Below are positions 37,988 to 48,462 of a DNA stretch of 64,000 nt, piece after piece. The notes under the pieces were generated by a model that was given only the letters and a program-made list of their open reading frames with translations, had not been told where the DNA came from and made no database searches. Numbering within the stretch: the first letter of the stretch is position 1; every line of letters starts with the position of its first letter. Origin of the DNA: Cymbomonas tetramitiformis (Eukaryota; Chlorophyta; Pyramimonadophyceae; Pyramimonadales; Pyramimonadaceae); the NCBI GenBank assembly GCA_001247695.2, contig LGRX02035499.1, forward strand, positions 1 to 64,000, read 5' to 3'. The position numbers and the translations under genes were made by a program.

Positions 37988-38599
37988 ATCTCAGCAGAAG
38001 TGCTAGCACTAGACGCATGGGCAGTCTGAAAGAGCATCGTGGGCGTGTGGGATACTAGCCTGTCTCAATTGAGACATGCTCTTTGCAAGCTCAGACTGAA
38101 AACGAGACCGTGTGCCACATCGCAACAGCTGCCACTTTTCCTTAACAGGTTTTTTCAGTGGAAGAATCTATTGTGTTGTGCTTTCGTTGAGCGGCAGTTG
38201 ATCCAGAGGACCACGTGGGGCCGCGGGATTTCAGCTCACCCTATGCATCCTTCCTTGGAAGGATCCCACATCTGACTATTGTGTACCACCTTTGAGCTCT
38301 TGATCTGCGGGACATTTGCAAGCTGTTTAAAGTTACCAGCCGACCGCTAGAGACGTGCATAGCTTGATAGAAGTCCCTAGCGGCCTTGGTTAACTGTATA
38401 GGTACCGCTGTAGACCTTCAGAGCAGATGATCTGTGCTCTACTAGGTGTAGCCCTTGAAGGTGCACTAGCTAGAGCCATATGCATCCTATTGCATATCCG
38501 TTAAATCAAACAGCAACACTGTGGTAATAGGTAGGAAGGGCCCGGCTCCCTTGTAAATAAAGCCCCACTCAACTTATAATTGAGTTATTTTTCTTTTTT

Positions 38600-41470
38600 T
38601 TCTTTTTTCTTTCTTTTGTGTTGTGTATTGACTGGCCCATGAGCAGCATTTTGTTTGACCTTGTGTTTGGTGGGTAGCATGGACTAGTAGCAGTCCAATG
38701 TGTTTTGATTGAAACAGACAGCAATCCACCTGGTCATTTATGTGGTGAGAGACATAGGCAGCATGCCTTTCTGTCTTATGTGTGGTGGATGACATCAACA
38801 ACAATCCGCTCAATCTTGTGTATAGAGGGTGACATATGCAACATACTGCTTTGTCTCTTGTGTTGAGAGTAGTATTGTCAGCAGGCCGCTTATTCATATG
38901 TATGGTAAGTGCCCTATGTCTCCCGCCTCTTATGTATGTGATTTGTAAGTAACTTACACCGCAGCTGACCCGTAGTGTATTATGTAGCATAGTCAACTGG
39001 TTTCTCGGTTTTATGTGAAGTGAGTGGCAAAGGCTGCCGGCCTTTCGGTCTGGTGTGTGGTGAGTGGCATGGGCCTCAAACCACTGTATTCTGTGTACCG
39101 CTTGGTGTGTGGCACAAGAAGAAGGCCTCATTATCCTGTGTTTCGTGTGTGACTTGAGTGTCCCTCCACTTTGTGCATTATGTTGTGGGTGGTATATTCC
39201 TCCTACCGCTCGTCCTTGTGTGTGGTAAGTGACATAATCAGCTTGCCCCTCTATCTTGTGAGTGATAAGTGACCCCAACGGCAGGTCTTTTAGATCTATG
39301 TATGGTGAGTAACATATGCTGCCTTCCGCTAGGTCCTTTGTGTGGAGAGTAGTATTGTCAGCAGGCTGTTTTATCCTGTGTGTGGCAGATGCCCTAGGCA
39401 ACCTGTTTCTTGGTTCTATGCTTTGTGAGTGGCATACACAGCAGTCTTCTTGCTGGCTCGGTGTGTTGTGGGTGGTATAAACAGCAGGTCGCTCGGCTTT
39501 GTGTGTATCAAGGGGTACGATCGAAAGTTTGCTCCGTCCTGTGGGTTGTGAGTTGCACAAGCAGTAATCTGCTTTGTTCTGTGTATGGTAAGTGGTGTGA
39601 GCAGCAGGCCGCTCGGTACCGTGCTTGGTACGTAGTATGGACAGCTGGCCTCTCGGTCTTGTGTGGTGCAGGTGGCGGGTACAGTTGGCCCTTAGGACCT
39701 GTGTATAATGAGTGGCATATGCCTCAGGCCTCTCCCTCCTGTGTATTGTAAGAAAACTGGGCGGTGAAAAGGTACCATTAACACTAGTGGACTCTATTCT
39801 GTGTCCGGCATAGTGAGTGGCACAGGGGGAAAACCTCATTATCCTGTGTCTCGTGTGTGACCTGTGCCATCTTTCATTTAGTGCAATATGTTGTGGGTGA
39901 CATTCTCCGCCTACTGCTCGTTCTTGCATTTGGTAAGTGACATAATTAGCCTGTCCCTCTGTCTTGTGAGTGATAAGTGACCTCGGCAGCATGTCTTTCA
40001 GGCCTATATATGTCGAGTAACTTATGCTGCAGACCACTTGGTCCCTTTTGTGGAGGGTGGTATTGTCAGCAGGCTGTTTTGTCCTGTTTATGGTTGGTGT
40101 CCTAAGGAACCTGCTACTCGGTTCTGTGTGTTGTAAGTGGCATAACCAGCAAGCCTCTTGGCTTACTATGTTGTGGGTGGCACAAGCAGCAACTCGCTCC
40201 GCTTTGTGTGTAACAAGGGGTATGAGCAAAAGTTTGCTACTTCCTGTGAATTTTGGGTTGCACAAGCTGTCGTCCGCTTTGTTCTGTGTGTGGTGAGTGG
40301 TATGGGCAACAGGCCGCTCAATCCCGTGTGTGGTAAGTGGTATATACAGCTGGCTCCTCAATCTTGTGTGAGACAGGTGCCGGGTACAACCAGCCCTTAA
40401 GACCTGTGTGTAAAGAGTGGCATATGCCTCGAGCCTCTCACTCTTGTGTGCTTTAAGAGAAGCAAGCAGCAAAGAGGTACCAGTGACACTAGTGGGCTTG
40501 CTTTTAAATGCGGTGAGTAGGCAGCAAGGTGCCGGAGCAATGCTAAAGCCACCCGAGTTGCACAGGCTATAGTCCACTTTGTTCTGTGTATGGTGGGTGG
40601 TATGAGCAACAGGCCGCTCCGTCCCGTGCGTGGTGAGTGGTATAGTCAGCTTGCCTCCTGATCTTGTGTAAGGCAGGTGCCGGGTATAACCAGCCCTTAA
40701 GAACTGTGTATAACGAGTGGCATATGCCTCAAGCCTCTTGCTCCTGTGTGTTGTAAGAAAAACAGGCAGCAAAGGTGTACCAATGGCGCTGGTGGGCTTG
40801 TTTTTAAATGCGGTGAGTATGCAGCAAGGTGCCGATGCAGTGTTACAGCAACCCGAGTTGCACCAACTGTGATCTGCTGTGTTCTGTGTATGGTAAGTGG
40901 TATGAGCAACAGTCCGCTCAGTCCCACGCGTGGTAAGTGGTATAGTCAGCTTGCCTCTCAGTCTCATGTGAGGCAATTGGCAAGTACAGTCAGCCCTTAA
41001 GACCTGTGTATAATGAGTGGCATATGGCTCGAGCCTCTCACTCCTGCGTGTTGTAAGAAAAACAAGCAGCAAAGAGGTACCAGTGACACTAGTGGGCTTG
41101 TTTTTAAGTGCGGTAAGCAGGTAGCAAGGTGCCACTTCAATGCTAAAGCAACCCAAGTTGTACAGGCTGTAGTCCGCTTTGTTCTGTGTGTAGTGAGTGG
41201 TATGGGCAACAGGCCGCTCAATCCCGTGCGTGGTAAGTGGTATATGCAGCTGGCGCCTCAATCTTGTGTGAGGCAGGTGCCGGGTACAACCAGCCCTTAG
41301 GGCCTGTGTGTAATGAGTGGCATATGCCTCGGGCCTCTCACTCCTGTGTGTTGTAAGAGAAACAGGCAGCAACGAGGTACCAATGACACTAGTGGACTTG
41401 TCTTTAAATGCGGTGAGTAGGCAGCAAGGTGCCGGTTTAATGCTGAAGCAACCCAGAAGTTGTGACCACA
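38600..41470 (-). repeat. Main roughly 60-bp minisatellite with 932-codon frame
   Basis: A 2.9-kb array whose minus strand is open for 932 codons (38,574-41,372). The higher-order pattern is four copies of a roughly 300-bp unit (near 41,370-40,250), each made of about five 60-66-bp subunits encoding variants of IPLTTHGTERPVAHTTHHTQ, then more degenerate single units. Absence of stops over 2.8 kb is notable, but composition is biased. I see no signal peptide or known domain, and list it as a repeat with coding potential. Confidence 0.7.
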
Positions 41471-41487
41471 GTTCACTGGAGAGCTTG

Positions 41488-41729
41488 TGCTGGACTTCGG
41501 GTTTAGGCTTAGTTATTATGGGCTCTGACTAGCCCCTAGCCTGGCCCTGCTTCCGTATCGTGTCCGTGACATCCTAGCACTGTACTGTACAGTAGTACAG
41601 TACAGTAGTACAGTCTTGCTTCACTGTCTGGGTTTCCGAGAGCATAAAGCCTCGGCCAGACACTGTTTATGTGATTATCAGTTTGATGCTCAGCGAGCTT
41701 AGCCGGACAGCGTATCTGTCTTCCTCGCA
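41488..41729 (+). repeat. 5' LTR
   Basis: TGCTGGACTT...TCCTCGCA, containing a short palindromic GTACTGTAC/AGTAGTACAG cluster. It carries the same GCTTG flank as the 3' LTR. Confidence 0.93.
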
Positions 41730-42172
41730 GGTTATGGCCCGCACCGGCTTTCCGGTGATTCTGATGATGGCACAACGCCTTGTTGTTGCCATGTTCGGCT
41801 AAGTAGGACGTAGGAGGGGTTGAGCGCCCACTTGGGCGGTGGTGTATCATTCTCGCGGTATGGCCTTTTGACATGGCAGTGATGGCGGCACGCGTTGTGC
41901 TCGCCTTCGCTGCGCAGGAGATCAGTTTGTGACGGGTTATTTTTTTATTTTGCAGCAGTATCGTCGCAGCGAGAGTTGATCTGCATCGTGCGCCACTGGC
42001 CCTGGCAAGGACGCTCCACACGTTGCGAATCTTGGCCGCTCTCAAACTTCCGCTAACGACCTGTGATTTTCAATCTGTTCAGCTGAGACTTCTACTAACA
42101 GAGTATCTGGCCGCCGTGACAATTCTTACACCACCACCCTGCTTAGCTCGACCTTTCCCCTGTCTCTCTATC

Positions 42173-43264
42173 ATGGTTACCACAGCAAATAGAATGACGC
42201 GGTCACGCGTCCGTAGATTAGAGACGATTTTTGATGATGTGGGTGCGCAGCACACTGCGACACCACACACCCCGCAGCTGCCAGTTCCGACCACCGCAGC
42301 TGCGAGGGAGGTTCTCGACAAATGTCAGCAGCTTGCTCGCGACAATTTTGACAGAAAGTTCGCAAAGATCGTTGCCACAAAAATTCTCGGAGAGAAATCG
42401 GACCGCTTCGCTGGCACAGAGTCCGACGCAGTCGACATTTTTTCACAGATCATGCATGAGCTTCGGGCACAGTTTCTTCTGCAGTCGCAGGCACTTGCTC
42501 CCCTCTTTGACCTGACTGACATGTCTGTTGCGGCTAGGCATGAGGGCAACGAGTTGCTGCTTTCGGCTCTGACGTTTCTGGCTCGCCCTGGCTCGCCTGC
42601 TCGTGACTGGCTTGAGGCCTCTGGGTCTGACGTTCCTGGAGATGGCAAGCGTGCTGCCCTTGAGGTGGTGCGCATGCTCCAGGAACGCTCAGAGCCCTTT
42701 GACTCTTTTGAGTCGCTGCTGGCGGTTCGCATCCCCAGCAGCGGAGATCCTGACCGTGAAATCCGTGAGTTCAATGGCCTGTTGCGGGACGTTCAGCGTT
42801 CCCACAACTTGCCAGAGGACGCGGTGAAGCGGCAGTTTCTCAAGGCTCTCGGCAACTCGGCACTGTATCGTGACTTGGCTAATTCTCTGGCTCGGGCTGA
42901 CCAGCGGCAGGGAGTGTCTCTTCTGACTATCCAGGCTCGTGTGCGGGAGCAGTTCCGCCACGGCCTGAAAGTCTCTGACACCCGTGTCTCTGCTCTGTCA
43001 TTCGGCGATGGCGCGTCTGACGTGGCTGCGGCGTTGTCCAGTCTGCAGAAGCAGCTGGAGCGCATGCAGCATGACATTCGTGACCTAAAGCGGCAGAAGC
43101 GGGAAGGGGCACCGCCTGCGGGCAAGCACCTTGCCCGCTCTGCTGCTAAGCATCATCGTGCTGGTGTTAAGCCACTTGGCACCGCTCCTCCTGTCTCGTT
43201 TGACAAGAAGAGCGGTGCCTTCGTGCCTCACTGCAGAAATGCGGAGTGTGCACAAGTGGTTTGA
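42173..43264 (+). CDS. Gag-like protein
   Basis: A 363-aa protein from the ATG at 42173 (a TTG starts the longer frame). Residues about 60-330 are helical with the composition of retroelement capsid proteins (FESLLAVRIPSSGDPDREI, LARADQRQGVSLLTIQAR). A C-terminal basic coiled-coil (LQKQLERMQHDIRDLKRQKR) precedes the start of a zinc knuckle (CRNAEC); its second half (KHWHAECP) is in the next frame. It would coat and package element RNA. Confidence 0.8.
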   Translation: MVTTANRMTRSRVRRLETIFDDVGAQHTATPHTPQLPVPTTAAAREVLDKCQQLARDNFDRKFAKIVATKILGEKSDRFAGTESDAVDIFSQIMHELRAQFLLQSQALAPLFDLTDMSVAARHEGNELLLSALTFLARPGSPARDWLEASGSDVPGDGKRAALEVVRMLQERSEPFDSFESLLAVRIPSSGDPDREIREFNGLLRDVQRSHNLPEDAVKRQFLKALGNSALYRDLANSLARADQRQGVSLLTIQARVREQFRHGLKVSDTRVSALSFGDGASDVAAALSSLQKQLERMQHDIRDLKRQKREGAPPAGKHLARSAAKHHRAGVKPLGTAPPVSFDKKSGAFVPHCRNAECAQVV

Positions 43265-44367
43265 AGCACTGGCATGCTGAATGCCCCAACGGCGGTCCTC
43301 AGTCTGCCCACTACTGTGGTGCAGTTGAGAACTATGAGACTGACTGCTTGGCTGTTCGTTTCCAGCGTTTCTATGACGCTGGGGATGAGCATGCCTTCGA
43401 GTCGCTCTGCATGATGGAGGGTCGCCCAGAGGTGTGCGAGCTGTCAGCATGTTCTTTTGTGACGGCTGAGCCCACATCTCTGCGGCACTTTCAGGATGCG
43501 GCAGCTTCCGCTCAGGATGCGGCAGCTGACGAGGACGGCATGGCTCAGTTTGGTCTGGCCACGTTCCACTCGGGTGCACGGGGTTCGATTCCGCCACCGC
43601 CTGCGGTGCGGCATCCCTCTGCACTCGTGGCTGGTGGTGTGCCTGCGGCTCATGACCCGCTTGTGGTTATCCCTGGCTCTCTCGGCTTGCCTGGCTCTGT
43701 CCCGTCTCTCCAGCTTGGCGACTCTGCACCGGCTCCGCTGTTTGCTGGCATGAGGATTGAGGCTTCTGACATTGGCTCTGAAGTCTCCGACAGTGACCAA
43801 GGCTCTGACAATGACTCTGACGGCGGGCAGCGAGTGGCTTTTGGCTCCTTCGGCGCTCTTGGGCATGGCTCTGACTCTGACCTTGCTGACGGGGGAGCAT
43901 CGACAGTAGGCGGTCTGACTCCGGTGTGCCGTCCGCGATCTCCGCCAAGCTTTCTCCGATGTGCATTGATGTCTTCGGTGCTTTGCTGTTCTCTGCTGGC
44001 CAGCGCTACGGCATCTCTGGTTGCCGTGGGCGGTGGTGACAGGGGCCTGGTTGAGCCCGGAGCCACCGCCCGTCGGTCTACTGGGGATCTCTCTGCTTCG
44101 ATTCCACCACTTGGTGCTGCAGACATCCGTGATTGGCAGCCAGACGATGGAGTTCTCATGTGTCCTTCTTCAATGCTCAAACCGCCGTGGGATTCTGCTT
44201 GTTTCAGTTCTTCGGCTGCTTTACTTTCTGCTGTCGATCCACCTTACCCACTTGGGTCTGGTGGTGCTCGATTTGACACTGGCAACTTGCAATTCACTTC
44301 GGGATTCTTCCGTGCTTGCATCCCGACCGCTGAACTCAGCTCTGCTGACCAGCCTCAAAGTGGCTGA
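43246..44367 (+). CDS. Second frame of LTR element
   Basis: A 373-codon frame opened by GTG at 43246, overlapping gag by 19 bp in the minus-one frame. It completes a knuckle-like KHWHAECP and continues with Ser/Asp/Gly-rich sequence and a possible signal-like stretch. No protease, reverse transcriptase or integrase motif is seen; an isolated DTG near the end lacks the usual surroundings. It is either read by a frameshift or a broken fusion. Confidence 0.55.
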   Translation: MCTSGLKHWHAECPNGGPQSAHYCGAVENYETDCLAVRFQRFYDAGDEHAFESLCMMEGRPEVCELSACSFVTAEPTSLRHFQDAAASAQDAAADEDGMAQFGLATFHSGARGSIPPPPAVRHPSALVAGGVPAAHDPLVVIPGSLGLPGSVPSLQLGDSAPAPLFAGMRIEASDIGSEVSDSDQGSDNDSDGGQRVAFGSFGALGHGSDSDLADGGASTVGGLTPVCRPRSPPSFLRCALMSSVLCCSLLASATASLVAVGGGDRGLVEPGATARRSTGDLSASIPPLGAADIRDWQPDDGVLMCPSSMLKPPWDSACFSSSAALLSAVDPPYPLGSGGARFDTGNLQFTSGFFRACIPTAELSSADQPQSG

Positions 44368-44552
44368 GTTTACTTCGATTGCCCTGGCAGCTTGATTAGC
44401 TTTAGCCCAGTAGTGGCATGACCGGGTCAAGACCCCGGCACCCAGCTAGAAGTGATCGGTTTCCACCGAAGTGAATGTTAGGTGTTTGTTTATTATCTCG
44501 TGGCTGTATATCCTGTACCTGCTTTGCTAGGTAGTCACACCCACGGGTGGTG

Positions 44553-44795
44553 TGCTGGACTTCGGGTTTAGGCTTAGTTATTATGGGCTCTGACTAGCCC
44601 CTAGCCTGACCCTGCTTCCGTATCGTGTCCGTGACATCCTAGCACTGTACTATACAGTAGTACAGTACAGTAGTACAGTCATTGCTTCACCGTCTGGGTT
44701 TCCGAGAGCATAAAGCCTCGGCCAGACACTGTTTATGCGATTATCAGTTTGATGCTCAGCGAGCTTAGCCGGACAGCGTATCTGTCTTCCTCGCA
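44553..44795 (+). repeat. 3' LTR
   Basis: Copy of 41,488-41,729 with about five differences. Confidence 0.93.
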
Positions 44796-45140
44796 GCTTG
44801 TGCGAAGTATATAAGTGTTGCAACCGTAATGAAGTGCCCGTGTTTGTAAGTTTGTGATGTGAGTTGTGCTTATTTTCTGTTTGTTTTTGACTTTCTGTCA
44901 TAACTGTTCTCTCTTGTGTTCTATTTCTTTTGAGATCGACATAGCTTACAGACAACAGGTCAAGTTTTAGGGGTATGGTTATTGGAGAAAAGTAAGTACC
45001 TCCTCTTCCTCGGCGGGCTCTTCTTCCTCTTCCTCCGCGGTCAATTCCACCTCCTGTTTTCCCCAATTGAAAACAAACAAATGATGTTCGCCCCTTTTGT
45101 TCCCGAAGCTTTTTACAAGAGATTGCTTCGTGTTTACCGT

Positions 45141-45610
45141 GTATCTGTTTCGAGTGAGATGTGTTTTCCAGTTCTCCCCACTTTGCTGTTTCCGATTGTG
45201 AAAATAACACTGCCCTGCTCGCCAATTCGCGGTGTTGCTTGCGTTGAGATGTTAGGTGCTTGATGCGCTTTAATGCTGAACACCCTGTGCTTTCTGACTC
45301 CTTTCGTTCAGTACTCTTTCTATCCGTCATATTTAGTGCTCCCAAGATGTCTAGTACGGCCCGAGATTCTTTACCTTGTATCTGTTTCGAGTGAGATGTG
45401 TTTTCCGATTCTCCCCGCTCTGCTGTTTCCGATCGTGAAAATAACACTGCCCTGCTCGCCAATTCGCGGTGTTGTTTGCGTTGAGATGTTAGGTGCTTGA
45501 TGCGCTTTAATGCTGGACACCCTGTGCTTTCTGACTCCTTTCGTTCAGTACTCTTTCTATCCGTCATATTTAGTGCTCCCAAGATGTCTAGTCCGGCCCG
45601 GGATTCTTTT
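45141..45610. repeat. 237-bp tandem duplication
   Basis: Two copies of a 237-bp unit (start 45,141 and 45,378) differ at a handful of sites. The long minus-strand frame across it (44,650-45,582) merely reads the duplication and the 3' LTR, so I do not call it a gene. From 44,801 to 45,140 there is nothing firm, except an E-rich minus-strand stretch near 45,000-45,060. Confidence 0.85.
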
Positions 45611-45995
45611 CTAAAGAACAGGTGTTGGGTTCCTTTGTTAACCTTTAATTCTAATCTAACCGTAGTAAAACAGAGATGCGGTGCTTCTTCTGCGTTAGGC
45701 TTCTATTTTCTGCTTTCTCTTTTGGTGTTCTTTCCTCTCCATATGAATTTACTGAGTCTGTGAGATTGCGACTGGTCAGACTCACCTGGGCCCAAGCGAA
45801 ATTTTCGTAGTACTTCACGTAGTAGCGCTCCTTTGCAAGGGTTTCATTAAGCGCAACGTAATGCTTCGTGCCCACCCCTGGCGTTCCACCAATTTCCCGT
45901 GGGCGTTTCGGGGAATGAGGTTTTAATTTCCAAAGCAGGTGTCACAAGAAAGACTAGTTAAATTTTGAAAAGCAAACTGAGTTTCGCTATCCCGC

Positions 45996-46370
45996 CTATT
46001 TCTTCAGTCTTTTCCTCGACACGCCCTCGCTTTGTTTCATACCTTGATCCTCGAGCGTTGCTAGGTACTCCTCCGCTTGGCGATCGTCACCGTATTTGAA
46101 CCCAATCTTTCCACCGGCCCAAACACCGTATGAGAAACCCTTGGTCGCGACCCACGTGAGGTATTCATACGCGGTTTCGTTCGTCGTAATCTCTGCAAAC
46201 GAAAGCGAGCTGTCTTTCTCATCGTTTATCTTTTCCAGTAGGCTCTCGAAGAAAAGCTCGTACTGTCCTCTTAAGTGCTGGTCTATGAAATTAGCTGCCA
46301 GCGCGTTCTCGATCTTGGCTGCCAGCTCTTTCGTACTTATCCAGTCCGCGTGAGTTATTGCTTCAGCCAT
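45996..46370 (-). CDS. Unknown 124-aa acidic/helical protein
   Basis: ATG at 46370. Well-formed protein sequence: a helical N-terminus (ISTKELAAKIENALAANFID), a middle (YELFFESLLEKINDEKDSSL) and a Gly-rich YLTWVATKGFSYGVWAGGKIG, then a basic C-terminus (SRKRLKK). No family is recognised. It could be a host gene or an element protein. Confidence 0.55.
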   Translation of the reverse strand: MAEAITHADWISTKELAAKIENALAANFIDQHLRGQYELFFESLLEKINDEKDSSLSFAEITTNETAYEYLTWVATKGFSYGVWAGGKIGFKYGDDRQAEEYLATLEDQGMKQSEGVSRKRLKK

Positions 46371-46693
46371 ATCTGTTTCAAGGAGGCGGACAAAGGAATT
46401 AGCGCCTTTTATTTTTTCCGTTAGTTTACTATTGTTTTTGTATGTGACTAGCGTTGCCTTCCAAGCACCCCAAAGGGGTGCTTTTCCCGCAGTGCCTTAA
46501 GCTGTTATTCAAGTAATTTTCGCCTTCACTGCCTGCGGCTTTCGCCACAGGCTAACAGGGTGCATATGAACACAGCAAACAGGAAAATTTTGAGTAAAAT
46601 ACCTCAAGGATATTCTCTCAGCTTTTTCCTTACAAAAAATATCAACGAAAAATTAAAACCCTAAGCGGGTTTCCCTCATTCAAACTTGGAATT

Positions 46694-46916
46694 CTCACGA
46701 AGAGTGTGATATATATATAGTGAGATATATATTCACAGCTCGGGAAACAGTCAGGAACTGGTGAAACGGCTAAGACAATTTGATAACACAATTACTCAGG
46801 GTTTTGTGTGTGTCGGATTGTCGGAGAGCACGTGACAGACTGCAAGTGACACTCGCAGTGAGGGGTGACACAGAAAGGGGGTTGACTGTCAGTGACACAA
46901 AGTCACCCCCTTCATG
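46694..46916. repeat. Left copy of 223-bp direct repeat
   Basis: Starts CTCACGAAGAGTGTGA and ends CACCCCCTTCATG. It contains an AT-rich hairpin (TGTGATATATATATA...ATTCACA). The right copy is at 48,236-48,462. The pair may be terminal repeats of a small element; ends are not TG..CA and no target duplication is clear. Confidence 0.85.
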
Positions 46917-48235
46917 ACACCACCTCACCCCGAAGGTGTGAGGTCACAGGCAGGATGCAGCAATTCACCCTAGGTCCTAGCTAGTACACAAATGTTACTC
47001 GGACCAATGGGACCTTTTTCAGTTCATCTAGTGGCGGATCCCCGCGTGGGCGACGGCTAAGCAACAACTGCATGTCTAGGCTTGCTAGGTCATAACACAA
47101 AACTGCCGATGTCTGTTCTAATTCTCGGTGGCGGTGGTGCCCTCGATGGTGGAGGGTGTCGAGTGCCACCAAGGTGACGGTCAACCAATCCCTGTACGGT
47201 ACAAGAGCCAAAAGCGGCCAGGCACCACCATAGCGAATGCGTCGATGGAGAGGGGGTAGGGAGGTGGAAAGTGAAAAATGCGGAGAGGGGACGTGATTGA
47301 GTGCATGGGAAGAAACCCAAAAGGGACGATGGCGAAGGGCGAAGTGAGTGCGATAGCACCACCAGACACCACCAGATGGTGACTAGGGGGCGTGTAAGGC
47401 GAAGGCGAGGGAAGCGGAGAGATGAAGTGGTGAAAGTCAGAGAGTTCGTCGTCGACGACGGAAATGTTGGCGTCGAGGTTGATGTCTGGTGCGCAAGCAC
47501 CACCAGACACCACCAGAGCGTTGCCAGAGGTAAAATGTCGTTGTCGAAGTAAGTTCAGCGTAGAATGCAACGCTACCATGCGGGCACGCTGACGCAAAGA
47601 AGCCATGACCACTGAAACTGTAAAATCTGAAGGGGAAGAGGTTTGGGTTTGTGGCGACAACTTAAATTTCTGTAAAATTAACCATTTCCAGCGATGAAAA
47701 CCCATGACCAATGATGGGTCAAATTTCGCGGGGAAAACGCCGGTCAGGTCAAAAACTTCGTGAGATAAGCCAATTTTGCTGCAGGATAAGTGCTGCCAGC
47801 CAGAGCGTAAAGTAAAATCGTGTTGACAAAGTAGATGCGTTGATAAAGAAGTGGACACGAAAGAGAACTCAAAGGGAAAACGTAGATGAGCGAAGATGCG
47901 CGGAAGAGATCCGGGAGATACGTGGCCGCGAATAGATACGTGAAGAGACACGTTGAAGCAAACGTTGAAATATAGATGCGTTGAAGATACGTAGATACGA
48001 AGATACGAGGTGGTAAATTAACCGAAAAACGTTGGTGAAGATGCGCGGAAAAGTTCCGAGAGATACGTGGCCGCAAATAGATACGTTGTAGATACGTGGA
48101 GACAGTTGTAGATACGTTGAAACGGAGACACGTTGAAGATACGTTGCGGCGAAGATGCGTAGATGCGTAGATACGTGTAGATACGGGAAATAGCCAAAGC
48201 ACCGTTCACGAAAATACGTGGAACAGGCCGATAAC
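46917..48235. repeat. Minisatellite-rich interior
   Basis: From about 47,880 to 48,190 the plus strand is a degenerate array of a short unit (GATACGTTGAAGATACGT-like). A minus-strand frame (47,181-47,951) has mixed composition but no start context or family, and a short CACCAGACACCACCAGA motif occurs twice (about 47,364 and 47,503). Not called a gene. Confidence 0.5.
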
Positions 48236-48462
48236 CTCACGAAGAGTGTGATATATATATAGTGAGATATATATTCACAGCTCGGGAAACAGTCAGGAAC
48301 TGGTGAAACGGCTAAGACAATTTGATAACACAATTACTCGGGGTTTTGTGTGTGTCGGATTGTCTGTCGGAGAGCACGAGACAGGCTGCAAGTGACACTC
48401 GCAGTGAGGGGTGACACAGAAAGGGGGTTGACTGTCAGTGACACAAGGTCACCCCCTTCATG
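48236..48462. repeat. Right copy of 223-bp direct repeat
   Basis: Nearly identical to 46,694-46,916, with a 4-bp insertion (TCTG). A further diverged piece of its end recurs at about 48,485-48,530. From 48,531 to 49,931 I see no convincing gene, only short frames and repeat-like DNA. Confidence 0.85.

Larger units (their letters stand above)
36960..38580 (+). mobile_element. 1.6-kb insert in the minisatellite
   Basis: Non-repetitive DNA interrupts two arrays of the same roughly 60-bp minisatellite. It holds two plus-strand frames (37,089-37,520 and 37,559-37,987) and ends in AATAAA (38,555) followed by a T-rich tract. No LTR, reverse transcriptase or terminal inverted repeat is seen. It might be a retroposed or non-autonomous element, or a small gene amid repeats. 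Confidence 0.4.
41488..44795 (+). mobile_element. Complete 3.3-kb LTR retroelement, non-autonomous
   Basis: Two nearly identical 242/243-bp LTRs (41,488-41,729 and 44,553-44,795) begin TG and end CA, and are flanked by an exact 5-bp target duplication, GCTTG (41,483-41,487 and 44,796-44,800). Only about four substitutions and one indel separate the LTRs, so the insertion is recent. The inside encodes a gag-like protein and a second frame, but no reverse transcriptase, RNase H or integrase. Confidence 0.93.

Noticed and set aside
43246..43264. Programmed minus-one frameshift between gag and the next frame
   Set aside because: The overlap is in the right direction, but I see no clear slippery heptamer or downstream structure; an indel explains it equally well.
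44250..44330. DTG as a retroviral protease active site
   Set aside because: The surrounding residues (ARFDTGNLQF) lack the hydrophobic strand and Ala/Ser/Thr context of aspartic proteases.
44650..45582. 310-codon minus-strand frame
   Set aside because: It reads the 237-bp tandem duplication and part of the LTR; no start context or recognisable protein.
47181..47951. 256-codon minus-strand frame in the repeat-flanked segment
   Set aside because: The frame spans a minisatellite and mixed low-complexity DNA; no family or start context.
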